A stretch of 64,000 nt of DNA from Nephromyces sp. MM_2019 (GCA_015657535.1 JADHZB010001924.1:19560-83559), one strand, 5' to 3'. Counted from the first letter of the stretch, positions 1 through 22,719 are shown. Notes: generated from the sequence alone by a model not told the origin. Made by a program: numbers and translations.

Positions 1-723
1 TGCAGATGGTTCCGGCAATTGTAATTCAGTCATCATACATGAACTATTTGCCATGTTTTCACCCGTCAAATTCAATGGAATTGCCTCGCAAATGCCCGAG
101 TAAACAAAGAATTTACATTGGTATTTGCTGGAGTAGAAACACCCGCTTTTTTAGACAGAAATTTTCACGGATTCCTTAACCGAGCACAGCTTTACCTTAT
201 GATAGGAAGACACAATGTGAAGCATTGCTTTTTGGCAGATCATATTCTTTGCTACAGCTTTTCTTCTTTTTGAATATACAGATACCTGTTTCACATATAC
301 AATCGTTACGTTAACTATTGAGACCTTTTTAATCGGTTTTAAGTCGTGCATGGCCCCATAGCAATTTTTTCATGAACCGCTGACTATATTTCACTTGTAT
401 GATCATAGCATTCTTTTCCCAATTCTGGGGGAATAATAGAATAATTGTTTTAATTTATTAGGTGGTTTCAGCTGGCTTTAAGAAATAATTCTTTTTCATA
501 ACTATTTTGTGCATTGCTTTAGTTGGACCAAACGAATATGTAAAAGTGTAAGAAGTATGGAGTGTGCATTCGCGGTCCAAATGCAGCATGGTCTAATGCT
601 GCGTTCTATCCGTTCTGAACTCCTATAAGTGTGGCGCCGAAGAAGGTGTCCCTTCTTTTCTCACCAGGAAGACCATATCATATTGAAGTGCTTAAGGTAC
701 TGTGAAGAGCGGAGTGGTTTAGC
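1..723. other. No gene identified at left edge
   Basis: No supported gene. A 66-codon frame on the minus strand (351-151) is lysine-rich and starts with ATG. It could be an exon of a gene to the left, but it matches no family I recognise. The rest is AT-rich and presumably contains the promoter of the membrane-protein gene that starts at 724. Confidence 0.4.
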
Positions 724-3700
724 ATGGAACTCTTTGCTAATAGCGCTACTTCAGGAGAAGATGTGCACGTTTCGCCTCATTTCCAAGGGAGCCAGAAATT
801 CCTTCAATCAGCCGCCGCTGGTAATATCCCAACGTGAACTTAGCTGTGCGAAAAAGAAGCCATATGACTAGTGAAGTAAATATTTGCAGGCGTAGTGTTA
901 ATCTAGACAATTTATAAAAGAGAAGAATCTTGCGGTATAATATCTTTAGCCCTTTTAACTTAGCAGTAGAAAGCATGCATTTTTGGCTAGGCTCGATACT
1001 ACCACGGAAATTTTTTTTGATGAATTTATGATTATTTCACTAGCTTATGATGCTAGAGGAATTACCAGTTGGCCAAGCCTACCATGGCATTGCTTATAAA
1101 AAAACATTGTAAATTAGGGAAGTTATAATCGTAAAATTATTTACCCTGTTTCGTAGCTTCAATATCCTTGACCTTGTAACTTCTTCATTTTTTTGCCTTC
1201 AGCAAGTACAGCGGAATTGAGCTATGCATCGCAGCAATTCTTTCGAGATACAGCCGCAGGGTGAGTGGTGTTACTTCACAGTACTTAAGGTAGTTACTTA
1301 TCCTCCGCTTTTAAAGTTAAATTCTGTGCATTAAATATTTGTGAAAGCATGGCTGTTTTGCTGCTAGTTTTGCTAGTTCAACCGAAAGGAAAGTTTTGCT
1401 GGCAGAGACAGACTCCTTCCCTGACCTAAAGTTAGTATTTTTCTATAGGATATTTTTTTTGTTCAATTGGCCATAAATTACAAACATCGCAATGAATTTT
1501 AGACCTTCATGGCAGCTGCTATTAACGTCGTGCATCATTCGCTCTAAAGCTTTGCAATATTTTTTGGCAACTGAAAAGACTTATCTTAAATATCAACAAG
1601 TGTCTAGCGCCCTGCTTATAAAAAAGGTACTTCGGTAATAAAATGGGAGAGTCACTAAGTTGAGATCATGAGAATAGTATTAAAAATATCGCAGACATTG
1701 AAATTATTGCACGTTATTAACCGTGCTGCTTCCACCAGTTTTAAAGTTGTTGTGAACTACTGATATTATGAGCATAGCTCTTAAGAAGACTTCATGCTTT
1801 TCTTTAAATTTGCCATGCCAAATAAAATTCTGTCCTTGATTATACTCCAGCTATATTTCGGCTTTTTTCATCGGCTTTGGAGTTATGGTGCTGCTCTGCG
1901 TAGTGGCAGTAACCGCAAGAATTTGGTATATAGTTAAGAAGGTAAGCCTGCCTCTAAACTTTTTACTTGTTGCTTTCAATTTTATACTAGTGATTTATAA
2001 AGCTTAATTTTTATAGAAAAAGCTGAATTAGCTAGTGCTGATGTAACCTTGACTTTGCAACACATGGTAACCTGTTTTAACATTATTTTTTCTACTGCGG
2101 GATATGCCTCTCTTTCTGGAGATATTTCATCATGTTGCCTTCCTTCTTAATGAAAAGATCTGCATATTTTGAAGCCATCTATAAAAACACTTTTAACAGT
2201 ATTCTTGCCTGGTAACTATGGGCCATCCTAAGATATTCATAATTGCTGGTACCTGAGCTTGAAAGCATTTTAAATATCTGGACGCTTGCTTTTCACTATA
2301 TCACACTGCCTGCAATCGTTACTTGGTTCGTTTAGCCACGCGCGTCAGGATATATTTTTTCAATTTTCCTCTTACAGCCGTGAGAGCACCTAAGTTTTTT
2401 CAACATGAGTTGGCAATTTCCTCGGTAGTATGCTGATTACAAGCATAAATAAACTTCTAATTATGGAAGTTTTAGTAGATGCACAAAATGCACCATATAT
2501 TGAACGCCATGTAGTGTCGGTGAGTAGCATATGGGTAGTAGAAAGGCTCATTAGGTAATTAAATATTTCTTGCAGCGTTACCAGCCCAAGGAGTCTAGTA
2601 TATCTACGGAGTTTACGAAATATTTGTAGCTATGATTATTTTAGCCTTTTCTATTACACACTAATGGTTTACCCACACCTTCGAATATGCATCAGGTGCT
2701 CCCATGCCTTAAAATGTTTTTTATGGGCTCTAAAATTGGGCCTTAAGGGTAAAATTATAAAAGTTAACTAAATGTAGTGAATACGTCAAGCTGAAAAAAT
2801 GGTTAGAGTTAATATAGCACAGCACGAAATAGACTACAAAAAAAGAGTGCGTGCACAAAATGAAAAATTTAATGAACGAACATTTGAAAATCGTTTATAT
2901 CCTAAGCATTGTGGAGTTTTTTTCCGTTTCAAAATCACACGTTATGCATATTTTTTAATTTCATGAACTTTTGATCCTTTATTCCCATTCCAATATTACT
3001 TCTCAGAAGAGGCAGTATTTTGGTGAAGATACAAAGACAGTGGCCAGCCAATCACAAAAGGTAATAAGGGAGAGTAATTAACTGTATTTCTGCATGAGGT
3101 TCATGTTACATGCTACAATTTCATCTAAGAAATGAAGTGACCAACTTAACAAACGTTGCTAACGGCATAGAGCACCACTAGATAATTTTGCATGAGCTTT
3201 TACAGACGTTTCAATGAATATGGCATTTCGCATGCCACTTGCCAAATAGTGATACTACTTACTTAGAACCATAACACTTTATACTTTTGATAATTTTCCA
3301 TAAAATAGAAGTTAGCTCAAACTTCCTTGTGGACCAATTGTCTCGCAAAGAAAAATCGTAACCGGAGAAGACCAAGTCCTCATCTAGTATTGAAACTGCA
3401 CTATCCAAAGAATAAACTACTATGTCACCAATAGAGTGTGATCACGCTTACTTTTTTAGCGAGTTCAGCAATCTAGGGATTCACCCAAAGCTTCCATGCT
3501 CACAACACCTCAGCAAAACTAGCTTGATAGCTCTTACGCTAACATTCGTTATCTGTTTTATTTTTGAATGCGGCACCACGGTAGGTCGGCGAGACTTTGG
3601 ATGGTGTTTGTAATTAGCAGTTTCCGGCTATATTTCTATTGGAGAGCGACTTTTTTCAGCATGATTTATTAGTACCAGCCAAGGGAAAGATAGTACATAA

Positions 3701-5249
3701 TATCCGTAGATGTTTTGGTCTTGCTTTCAAAACTGCAATGATGGTGTTGCACAAAACACTGGTATGCACATTGTTAGATAAATGTCTAATTGGCTATTTT
3801 AAAGCAGGGGGATGAACAGCTCGAAAAACAGAACGTTTTTGAGGCTCCGGAAGTAGTAGTCATACCAGAGCAGCAAAATTATGGGAACTTTTTACAGGTA
3901 ATAAATTAGTCCCTGATTAGCTTAAAATAATATATGCAACATGCCATTCCTGCACAAACGATTATCCCGGTACTTGCTACGTGTACGCTTGATTTTGTAC
4001 GATATCGCGACTTAAGTTGGTACTGGCGATGGGAACATCAACATATTTTCAAAGTAGAGTGTTCACTGAGAGAATGCATGAACACGCAATCAAGAAACAA
4101 GAGAGGAAAGTAAGTATGAAAGCGCTGTGGTGAGCTATTGTGACGCCTGCCGACCGACACGAGGGGTCATCGCCTATATCGGAAATGATTCAATGTCTCG
4201 GTCTACAATAGAAAGGATTAGCACGTATGAGCTAGTGCCAACGGATGGAATAGTGCAAAAGCATAGTAGAGTGATTTGTAGGTGTAATATTTTGCAAGCG
4301 AGGAGCTCTTCCGCTTGAGATACAGCCCTGTAAAATATGGTAACAGGGATTGCTTGCAGCTTATTAGCTTTGTCTTCGCTAAGCTCACACGCAACCCGTC
4401 ACTGTTCGTGACAACCAGGGTTTTCCATAGGGTATCACGTTCCATAAAACTCGTCGAATTGACCAATCGTTCCGTTGATGCTTGCTCTATTCGCCATATT
4501 GTAGTCCCAAATTTTTAGTAGTTTGCCGCATTAGAGCCATAGTTAGCGACGCATTCGCCGCCGTTCCTGCTGCTTTATATGATTCATGTCCACGAGAAGC
4601 ACCCCAACAGCTGACGGGCCCTAGTGCACAGCGAGTAACGCCTACGGAAGCTATACGGTTATCATTCAAGTTTGCAGCTAAAGTTAAACTTGAAAACGTG
4701 AAGCTTGTTGCACTGGTGATATTGGCTCTTTTTAGTAGCTTTTCTTTTAACGTGATAGGTCTTGCTGCAAAGATTTGGAAAGTGCAGTAAATGTTTCAGC
4801 AACAAAACATTCTTCAGGGAATACCCCTAGATGCTGAAGGGAATACCCTCAGCGAGGGCATTAAATCATTCAGGGGAGATATCATATCAACGCCTTCCAT
4901 GGATGCTTTTTCTTCTGCGGTAGAAGCATCGAACACCGCTAACACTCACGACACTTTTGTCTTGGAAGCGTGGCTATCCGGTGGAACAGGGTATTCTAGG
5001 GGGCATGCAGTTCAGCAAATTCCTAGCTCACCCAATACTGACCCACTAGAGCTGCTTCCTTTTGAGCAGAAATATCACGAAGAGCATTCTACAGAGAGAA
5101 CACCTGCCGGACTCAAAGCAAAGCGAAGGATAACCCCACAAAAGTATGAGCAAGACGATGAAGCTCCACTCCGGAATACTACCAAGTCGAGTAAAAATTT
5201 GAGAAATCATCTCAAAAGAAAGCTCTCTGTTAAGCCAATACCGCTATAG
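724..5249 (+). CDS. Single-pass membrane protein, unknown family, six exons
   Basis: I do not recognise this protein. The model joins exons 724-820, 1203-1260, 1851-1941, 3007-3060, 3808-3897 and 4800-5249. All junctions keep frame and give 279 residues plus a stop. The start has A at -3 and G at +4. Residues 1-52 are Ser/Ala-rich without a signal peptide. Residues about 54-77 form one strong membrane helix (motif GFGVMVLLCVVAV), followed by a basic run IVKKKRQ, which suggests a cytoplasmic C-terminal side. The long C-terminal tail of about 200 residues is polar, probably disordered, and ends in a Lys/Arg-rich stretch. Introns are 382-1065 nt. The least certain join is the last acceptor (4799), whose upstream sequence is not pyrimidine-rich. 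An extra exon between 3897 and 4800 cannot be excluded, because a hydrophobic open frame lies there in the same frame as the last exon. Confidence 0.6.
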
Positions 5250-7057
5250 AGCGCATGTAGCCATCGCACAACTAATCACAATTAACCAGTTCTTTGTATG
5301 GGTAGCTTGTCGCTTCGGTATACAGGCTGCTCTCTGTAGGTTTCTGCTGAATCAATTCCTTTTCCCAAAGATATAATTATGTCATTTCATTGTATCTTGA
5401 GGCCAATAATAGAAGTTTGGCTTATCTTTATAAGCACCAGAATAACTACACTATTTGTCGGGTTAACCCAGGCAGGGCAGGGTCACAGTGTAAAAAAAGA
5501 CCAAATAAGTAGCAAAGTCCACAACATTGTAGATTGCGTCAAACAGAAAGGCAGGCTTTGCTGCCAACTGCATATGCTAGAGGTGCCTGAAGTGATGAAA
5601 TCCTACTGAGCAAGCTACCTCATAAAAATGTCTTGTATATAAACTATTCAATAATGCATAAAATGACATATATAAAATATTAAAGAAGCCATAAAAATGG
5701 CTATAGACATAAAATTTCCTGGAGTGCGACTAGAAATTAGTGACATCAAAATTAGGGGAGCAGTCTTAAATTCTCTACATCTACCTTGGCATGACAACAA
5801 CAACTACAATTTCACTGATTTGTAAATACAATAGGCAACAAATCGATCAAAAAATGCAACTTTCGATAGTCTTACAAATGTTCAAAATATGTGAGTGAAA
5901 TTCTTGGAGTGCATATGCAGCATTGAGAAATCAATCATTTCAAACGGTGACCAACTAAATAGTTTTATTGTGGAAAAAAAAGCCTTCAACTCTTGACAAA
6001 ATAATTGATTACAATACTCTAAGAGGTATCAGCTAAGTTCAACAATCATTTACTAGGAAATGAAAGGCAGCGAGGCGTCTCCATGATTTGAAACTTTCGT
6101 CAAGCATCTGTTGGCCTATTATGGGAAATTTCTGGAAAGCCCAACGATCTTTTATAAAACCGCAGCTTCGAGGTGAAAATGAGTACCCTAACTCGTCGTG
6201 CCATCGTAGAAGTTCTCTGCAATGTTATGTTCGTACCAAACTATTGCTACGGCACTCTTTTGCAGCATCCGAAGCTCGACAAACTTTAAGTAAAAATCTC
6301 TAATTTTATTCCTCGTCAGCAGCGTTAGTGATTCATGATTGTGGCAAGCAAACAGAAACTGTGAGCTCCAGCTCCTCATTCATCCTAATTAGATGTAAGT
6401 AATAGAAACCGTGCCAAACAGCTTTTCTGAAATCATTGAACTACAGCCATATGGCGTAGCAATCCACTGCATGGCATTTGATTTGCTGAACGAGCACATA
6501 CGAAGGGTATCAATTTCGTATATACCTAAGCGCCACTCCAAGCTTGCTACAACAATATGGTAACACTTCTAACAGGCACCAGCTGCTTTATTGTGCTTTC
6601 CAATACACATTCCGCAAGTAAAGCACTATAAAAACAAGTAGGCATCATCTACTGAAAATAGCAATGGACTTTTAAAAGGTTCGAAAACTACCAAGTAAAC
6701 AGTAGCAATGCAGAGCAAAACATGTGCTGACGCAGACTATCCACATGGCAACAGTCATAGAGTGAATACATACTGGAAGAAAGGTCAAAATTTCTTTAGT
6801 TTCTCCTCGCAATCAGGCACACATGCAGACGTGTAATAACTACAAAGCCAAATTGATAAATAAGTTCCGCTGTTTAAGTTCAAACAAGTACCAAGGTGAT
6901 GTCAAACTACATAGCCAAGCAAAGTAATAAACTTTCAAAATTTTTTTCCAAAATTAATTCAGCGCTAAGGCGTAATCTCCTCTTAAGCGCGTTAATTTCT
7001 CAATAAACATCTAAAAAGAAGCACCAAGCGGACCCAAAAGTGGCCGCATGAAGCATA
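5250..7057. other. Convergent intergenic region, no gene seen
   Basis: This lies between the 3' ends of the membrane-protein gene (+) and HSP60 (-). Only short scattered frames are present, including 76 codons at 5379-5609. It presumably holds both 3' untranslated regions. I see no repeat or RNA gene. Confidence 0.5.
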
Positions 7058-16634
<9,577 letters not shown>

Positions 16635-19600
16635 ATGTGGCGACCACGAGAATCAGTGAAATATAAAAAAGGGAATGAAAAAATATTTCGTTTTTTTCCT
16701 TTGATACTATTCTGTATACATTGCTATATTCTGGCTTGCAATGCTACTGTAATTAAGCCTGTAGCGGACCCAAGGGAGTTCGAATCTTATCGATTAGATA
16801 ACGGGATTAGCACTATTTTGATAAAAAGCAATGAAACGCAAATATCCGCTTTTTCATTAGCAATAAGCGCTGGCAGCCTGCAGGACCCTTATGGTAATAA
16901 CATGTTGATACGCGTCATCCAGATATTCATGGTGTTACTTTAGAAATACAAGGCCTGGCGCATCTCTTGGAGCACATGATATTTCTCGGGAGTTTAAACC
17001 ATCCAGAAGAAGGTAACTCCTACAAGATAAACCCCAAAGCACAGCTCCAGCTCATAAATTTCACTATCAGACAGCTATAACACATTCCTATACAAGAATG
17101 GAGGTTCCTCCAATGCATACACTGACACTGACACCACCGTATTTTATAGCCAAGTTAACACGCAGGTATTTCGCTTCATTAAAAAAGTAAAACTCTCTCC
17201 TGCTCCTTACACAGGCAAAACATTTTTTTTTACAAATGCAGGCTTTGGCAGATGCACTGAGCATGTTTTCAGATATGATATCATCCCCCCTCCTTCGCGA
17301 AGATCTATGCCACAGCGAAGCACATGTTGTGGACCAAGAACATCAAAAAAACATTCCAGACGGTGCATATACTAGATAGTAATTCTGACTTTTTTTTAAG
17401 TTGTTTTTTTTAGAAACAAGCAGGGTGTTGCACATCATACGGAGTTTCTATGAAGGGCCCCTATCTCAATTTTTTACGGGAAATTTGCAAACCCTGCTTA
17501 TCAATCCAAAAGAAAAAGGATTAAATATAGTATCCGAATTACGAAAATTCCATCAGTTATACTATCACCCACAAAATATGGCTCTTGTTATTCTAAGCAA
17601 CTTGTGGGTTAAGTAATTTCGCAATATTTTTCCGTACGTCTTAGTTGCTTCCTTTTTGTTACTAGAGATATTGAGCAACAGAAAAAAGCTGCGCATGAAG
17701 CTTTTGGCAGAATTGTACCCGGAGAGAATAGGGCCCACAAATACGAAAAGATGCATCGCGATGTATCAAACGTCATCCGCGCGACAACTTTAGGGTTCAG
17801 AGTTGCCATTGAAAGCGTGTCCAAAGTACCCTCGATGTGGGTCTCTTTTAAAATACCCAGTACGCTCAAGGCCTTCAAGCGGCAGCCTAAATATCTACTG
17901 AAATATCTTCTGGAGTACAACGGACCCGGAACTCTTTCGAGTCATCTTCGGAGCAAAGGTAAAATCGTCCACGACGCTGTAACGCATAAAACCAATTTTA
18001 TAATTCCTCAGGATATGCCTATTCTTTGAATGCAATAATCGATGAGACGTCGCTTGGAACTATAATCACATTGAAACGTAGGCTAGTCCTCTTCTTTGCC
18101 AGATGACTAGCATTATCTCTGTAACTATCGTTATAGTTATGCTTACCCCAGAAGGGAGGCAATCAGTAGAGAATATTACTACAAGTGTAATGAAGTATAT
18201 TAATAAGTGGGTTAAGATTTTATTTTCTTCCTGAGAAAGAGCCACATAGCCTCCAAAACCTGCAGCCTGCACCATTGTGGCTTAGGTCGCCATGTTCTTC
18301 GAACCCTGGTAACCTGGTCTTGTGGTGCATCAACGTAGTATCTACAAATATAAATATATTCAGAAGCAAAACTCGGAAAACTTATTCGATGCAACGGAGC
18401 CAGATGCTTCTCCTTCGGAGGAGGTAGCACATTTTGCAGGCAATATAATTTTGTATGGGCAAAGATACGGTAAGTTATGCGAAGTACATTTTTCTCTGCT
18501 AAGCAGTCCTCGTGTGCAATCCATTCCGTCTTTACTTAATGTAGCCTTAGCGGCAGATGCGCTACTTGTCATAGAGGACTTAGCCTTTGTGAAGAAGTTG
18601 ACGCGCTCCCTAAACTTCGACAACATGGTGGTAGTGATTTCGGATCCATCGGCCGAAAACACCCAATCGTGGCTTTTGGAAAAATACTATGGAATTCGCT
18701 ATGCAGTTACCAACTTTAGTCCAGAGTTCGAGCATTACTTGAGAAATATCCTCCCGAATTCGAAAACCACCTTTCCTTGCCCTAAAGCACTAGTCAATGT
18801 GGGTGACCGCGCAGTGAACTTATCAGGCAGCACAGAGGCCGCAGAATACCCAAGTCTGCTCGCTAAAAATTCAGGGTACGAGCTCTGGTGGAAAGGTACG
18901 TAGTTCTCTGATGTGCATGTGGGCATGCCCTACCTCATAGCCATAACACGTAGGAAGAAAAAAGGGAGCCTATCCAAAGCTCTCTTTTCGCTTAAACGGC
19001 AGGATCCCAAAGAATATACAAGGCCTGGAATCCAATGCCTTAGGAATATTCTTGTGTCAGCTAGCTATCGATTTTCTAATGGAAAAAACAGCTGACATGA
19101 ACGTAAGTAGAGTTAAGTGCTATAGAGTACGCTGCTTAAACACGAATTACGAGCAAATTATGCATTTTCTTTGTAGTTTTGCGGAACTAGTCATCGTTTG
19201 GATTTTACCCCCGCAGGATTCCATTTGCAATTCGACAGTGAGCTTCCAAAATTTACACATTTATATCATATCTATTCACACTATCACTTCAGGTTACAAT
19301 ATCAAACATCTAAGGCATATAGTTGCAACAGTAGCTACAGCTCTCAAAGATATGAAGAATCATACCCTCAAGAGGGGAAGAGTTGTGCTCTCCGAAGTGT
19401 TAAATTATCTCGGAAACGCTAACGAGTGTACAATACTTACCACACAAACCCACCAGAGTAATCTTTAAACTTCTCAAATGATTTTTAGATATGGCATCTC
19501 AACATGCATTGGAAATAGCGAAAGCTACTCTAGTCAGTGGAACATACAGAAAAGAAAACTTATATCAGTGGCTGCTAAAGAATCAAGATAGCCTAGAGCA

Positions 19601-20910
19601 CAAGATAATTGGACTATCACAGGAATTACTACGAGTAGGCTCGTAATGACCTTTAAGAAAATGAAAATCACCATTTCCTCAGTCATATTGGATAGGATTA
19701 GCCATCGGCAGTATTGATAAAGAAGAGGCCATTTCTCTGTTCAATTTATTCCTGCAAAGTACCGGTCCCACAATTGAGGAGAAGTTATCTGCTAGCAATC
19801 TTGCAGTGCATATACGCTTCCCAGCAGCTCTTACGGTACAAAATCCCGTACAAGGAGATTTAAACAATGTAGTGCTTCGAATTTTCCAGCTGGGTTTGTT
19901 TTTTCTTCATGCATTAATCTCATAGATAGACACATAACGGAAATTTTAGGTATTCCTAGTATCGCAGATCGTGTAAAACTTGCTTTGATAGGGAAGCTGC
20001 TACATAAAACAGCTTTCCAAAAGCTACGAACTGAGCAACAAGTCAATGAAATAAACTATATTGAAGTAAAATTCTTGAAATTTCAGCAATTTTTATAGTT
20101 AGGCTACATAGTCTCCGCTAATCCGCTAATGGCAAGCTCTTCCGAAAACTTGATGTGCATAGGTAAAAAAGTTTTACAACTACGCGAAATACAAGCAAAA
20201 CTGATATGTCGGTTTTTTGAAGTGGAAGGAAGCACTAAAGATACGGAAGAAATACGGACCTCTATGGATGGACTTTTCCACAACTTCATCTCGGACCTTG
20301 AGAATTTGACTGAAAGAGAGCTGACACTGGTATGAATTCAAGTGGAGAAATTGCATGCAAATATTTACACCCGTAAAATAGCAGATGACAAAATCTTTAT
20401 ACGATGAGCTAGATGAAACAGATCACAACTTCAGCGAAGAAGTTCAAAGTAAGATAGCACATGTTTACATGAACACTTTTACAATAATTTCTCGAAATTT
20501 TTATTTTAGGAACCTGGAGTTTAATGCTAAATGAGAACTCTTGCTTCAGACTTCAAAATTTGCAAAAATCATATTTGCTTAACAACAAAATAACACCAGT
20601 CGATTTGTTGGAAACTTATTCACGCCTAGTGAAGCGCAATAAAAGCCTTACAATAAGCATGCCCGCTGGGGGTGGCGCGAAGGAAATAGAAAATCACTTT
20701 TCAATTCTATCGAGGAAAAAATTAAGAGACGCTAAGCCTACAATACACTATAAGATCTCATCCTCGGATTCTATTCACAACGTAAAATCGAGGGAAAAAC
20801 AATATCTAGACGCAGAAGCAAGAAAAATAGGCTCAAGTGAATCATTTATCAAAGTATTTCAAGAAAAAAATGGATTTTATCCGTTTATTACCGCCTGTGA
20901 ATATCCCTGA
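16635..20910 (+). CDS. Insulysin-like M16 zinc metalloprotease with N-terminal hydrophobic segment
   Basis: M16A-family (insulin-degrading enzyme-like) protease. Exons are 16635-16893, 16944-17012, 17071-17165, 17242-17362, 17414-17603, 17666-17958, 18012-18077, 18137-18210, 18364-18895, 18954-19102, 19177-19237, 19293-19427, 19489-19634, 19683-19893, 19926-20041, 20099-20329, 20382-20448 and 20510-20910. The total is 3216 nt, 1071 residues, close to IDE. Residues about 20-38 are hydrophobic (FRFFPLILFCIHCYILAC), a signal peptide or anchor. The inverted zinc motif HLLEH is at residues 93-97, and Glu167 and Glu174 in SEAHVVDQEH match the distal glutamates that follow. The RTEQQ/LGY junction at 20041/20099 matches the conserved RTKEQLGY of the C-terminal half. 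All four M16 domains therefore appear present and the enzyme is probably active. Introns are only 32-76 nt, except one of 153 nt (18211-18363) that may hide a small exon. It converges with the glycosyltransferase gene, 137 bp away. Confidence 0.92.
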
Positions 20911-21047
20911 AATTAAAAACAATTTAAACATTTTCAACTTTTTAGCAGAACTGAGAAAGAGATTTTTTTATTGCGGCGCTAAAGTTCACCATAAATGAAC
21001 GCATCTGTCCAAAAATATGGCAGTATTTAAACTTCGCTATCCTTACA

Positions 21048-22432
21048 TTATTCCTCCCATGTTTTCATCCAATGATGGACCGCAAAAGCTTCAGGGTATG
21101 ATTTAGGGTTTGTCTGAGAATAGCTTTAAAAAATTCGTCTTAGTCAATGCATCCAAAAGCAGCTCAAAAGCTTAAGTATGCGCTTACATATGAATCCAGC
21201 AGAGGATTAACGAGGTTATTTCTTATAGGATAGAAGTATTCTTTAGGGAATACTCCAACTCGGAAAGAATCATCACACACAATATTTGGGGAGACCCCTT
21301 CCTCCTTGAGTTGCTCACACAACCAAATCATTATTGCTCTTGTGACATAGCCAGGACCTGCAGAAAATGCAGTAACAATTATGAGCCATCGCTTAAGGAT
21401 GGTGTAAACAAAACTAGTACGAACCAGTTGTCTCAATGAAATGCCTTGTAATCTCATGATTAAGTCCTAATTCCTTCGACCTTCAAGTAAAAGAGGGAAT
21501 AAAAGAAATTAGTTAAGCAGAAAATTTAGGATATTCAACACTTAAATAAAATCAAGTGAACACTTCCGTCTACCATTCTGTTTTCTTGATAGCCGCAAGA
21601 GCATGATATTCAATATCCACAAAATTTCCTCCCCATTCTTCCCATGGATCAGCAAGTTTATCAATTAAAAAACTCGTCAGTGGGTGTCCTGAATAAAAAC
21701 AAAGTATTTGAATTTTCAAGGTAGGGAAAGGTTATAAAAGTTGAGTCGTTTGTCGCACACAATCACACCAAGTCTACCTGCACACGAAGCAATCAGCCCG
21801 TTGTTTAATTCCAGCCTTCCAGTGTTTGAAAAACCGATAAAAAATCCATATTTGTAGCAGAGTTCCTCAATAGGTGCAAGGCACTCGAAGTCTACGTCCA
21901 CGTATACACCTGTTTTAACACGACTCAAACAAAAAAAATCAAAATAGCCCCAAAAATGATGTCACCATATATACGAAAAGGTAGCGAAGTTGAGCACAAG
22001 GACATATCATTACACTGAGAACTATTAAAATCAAGTCCACTAGTCCCTGAAAGGCAAACTACCTCCGTATCTTAACAAGATCTCGAGTCTAAGGATATCT
22101 GACTTTTGAGCAGGGTTGGAACTCTTTGTGAATGCTTGTTCATTCACTAGACTGAGCTTTCTGATATCAGAATCCTTCCACAGCCAATATTCGAATGAAG
22201 GGTTCATTTCCTGCCATTTCTTCATCCATTCTACACAATTAGCAGGAAGCGCCTTAGTTCCCAGCCATATTTGATGTATTTTTAAAGGAATCATTGGCAT
22301 AGAGCTTAGGTGTACTCTGCGGATATGGTTTTGTTTCCATAACCATTTGAGAATCTCAAGCCAGTAAGAATCATTAGCACTCCATAGTCCAAGAGAAATA
22401 TTCAGAGAACTGAAGGCATCATCGTCATCCAT
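21048..22432 (-). CDS. DXD-motif sugar-binding glycosyltransferase (OCH1/GT32-like)
   Basis: Likely Golgi-type glycosyltransferase using a nucleotide sugar and a divalent metal. Exons in coding order are 22432-22063, 21909-21778, 21688-21574, 21444-21425, 21357-21188 and 21113-21048, giving 873 nt and 290 residues. Family landmarks are IPLKIHQIWLG near residue 50, KSDILRLEILLRYGG, then GVYVDVDFECL holding the catalytic DXD (D-V-D). Next comes the ETTGPGYVTRA motif, rebuilt across a 20-nt exon, and AVHHWMKTW near the C terminus, matching the family's HHW. Introns are 67-153 nt. The first ATG encodes MDDDD and lacks a membrane anchor. An upstream open exon (22851-22720) could supply one and is listed separately. 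The acceptor substrate cannot be told from sequence. Confidence 0.88.
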
Positions 22433-22719
22433 GCGGAAGGATTTTAACTATTCCGGAGAACTTCAAAATTGTAATACGGACCCTATGAGAAGCCGGTATG
22501 TAGAAGAATGTAGTAAACGTCAATCTAATGAATCCGCATAGTAGTCAACTTACTATTCTCGCGCCGTCTAATATCAGTATAAAATAAATAGCATGGAATA
22601 TGATAATGATTACCTTTAGGTCCGAACATGAGCGGATTCACCATTCTTGCAAGGCAGACGACTGAGGAGCTCCCGCGAAAAGAATACTTGCACCTGTTGT
22701 CAGTTACCAACAAACATAC

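Noticed and set aside
18298..18330. TTCGAACCCTGG resembling a tRNA T-arm
   Set aside because: No acceptor stem, D-arm or anticodon arm can be drawn around it, and it lies inside the M16 protease intron.
18452..18515. Extra short intron beginning GTAAGT within the ninth M16 exon
   Set aside because: Removing it shifts the frame out of the family match, whereas reading through stays open and aligned.
18360..18662. 100-codon minus-strand frame and similar frames at 17609-17920
   Set aside because: Antisense to M16 protease exons that carry clear family similarity on the plus strand.
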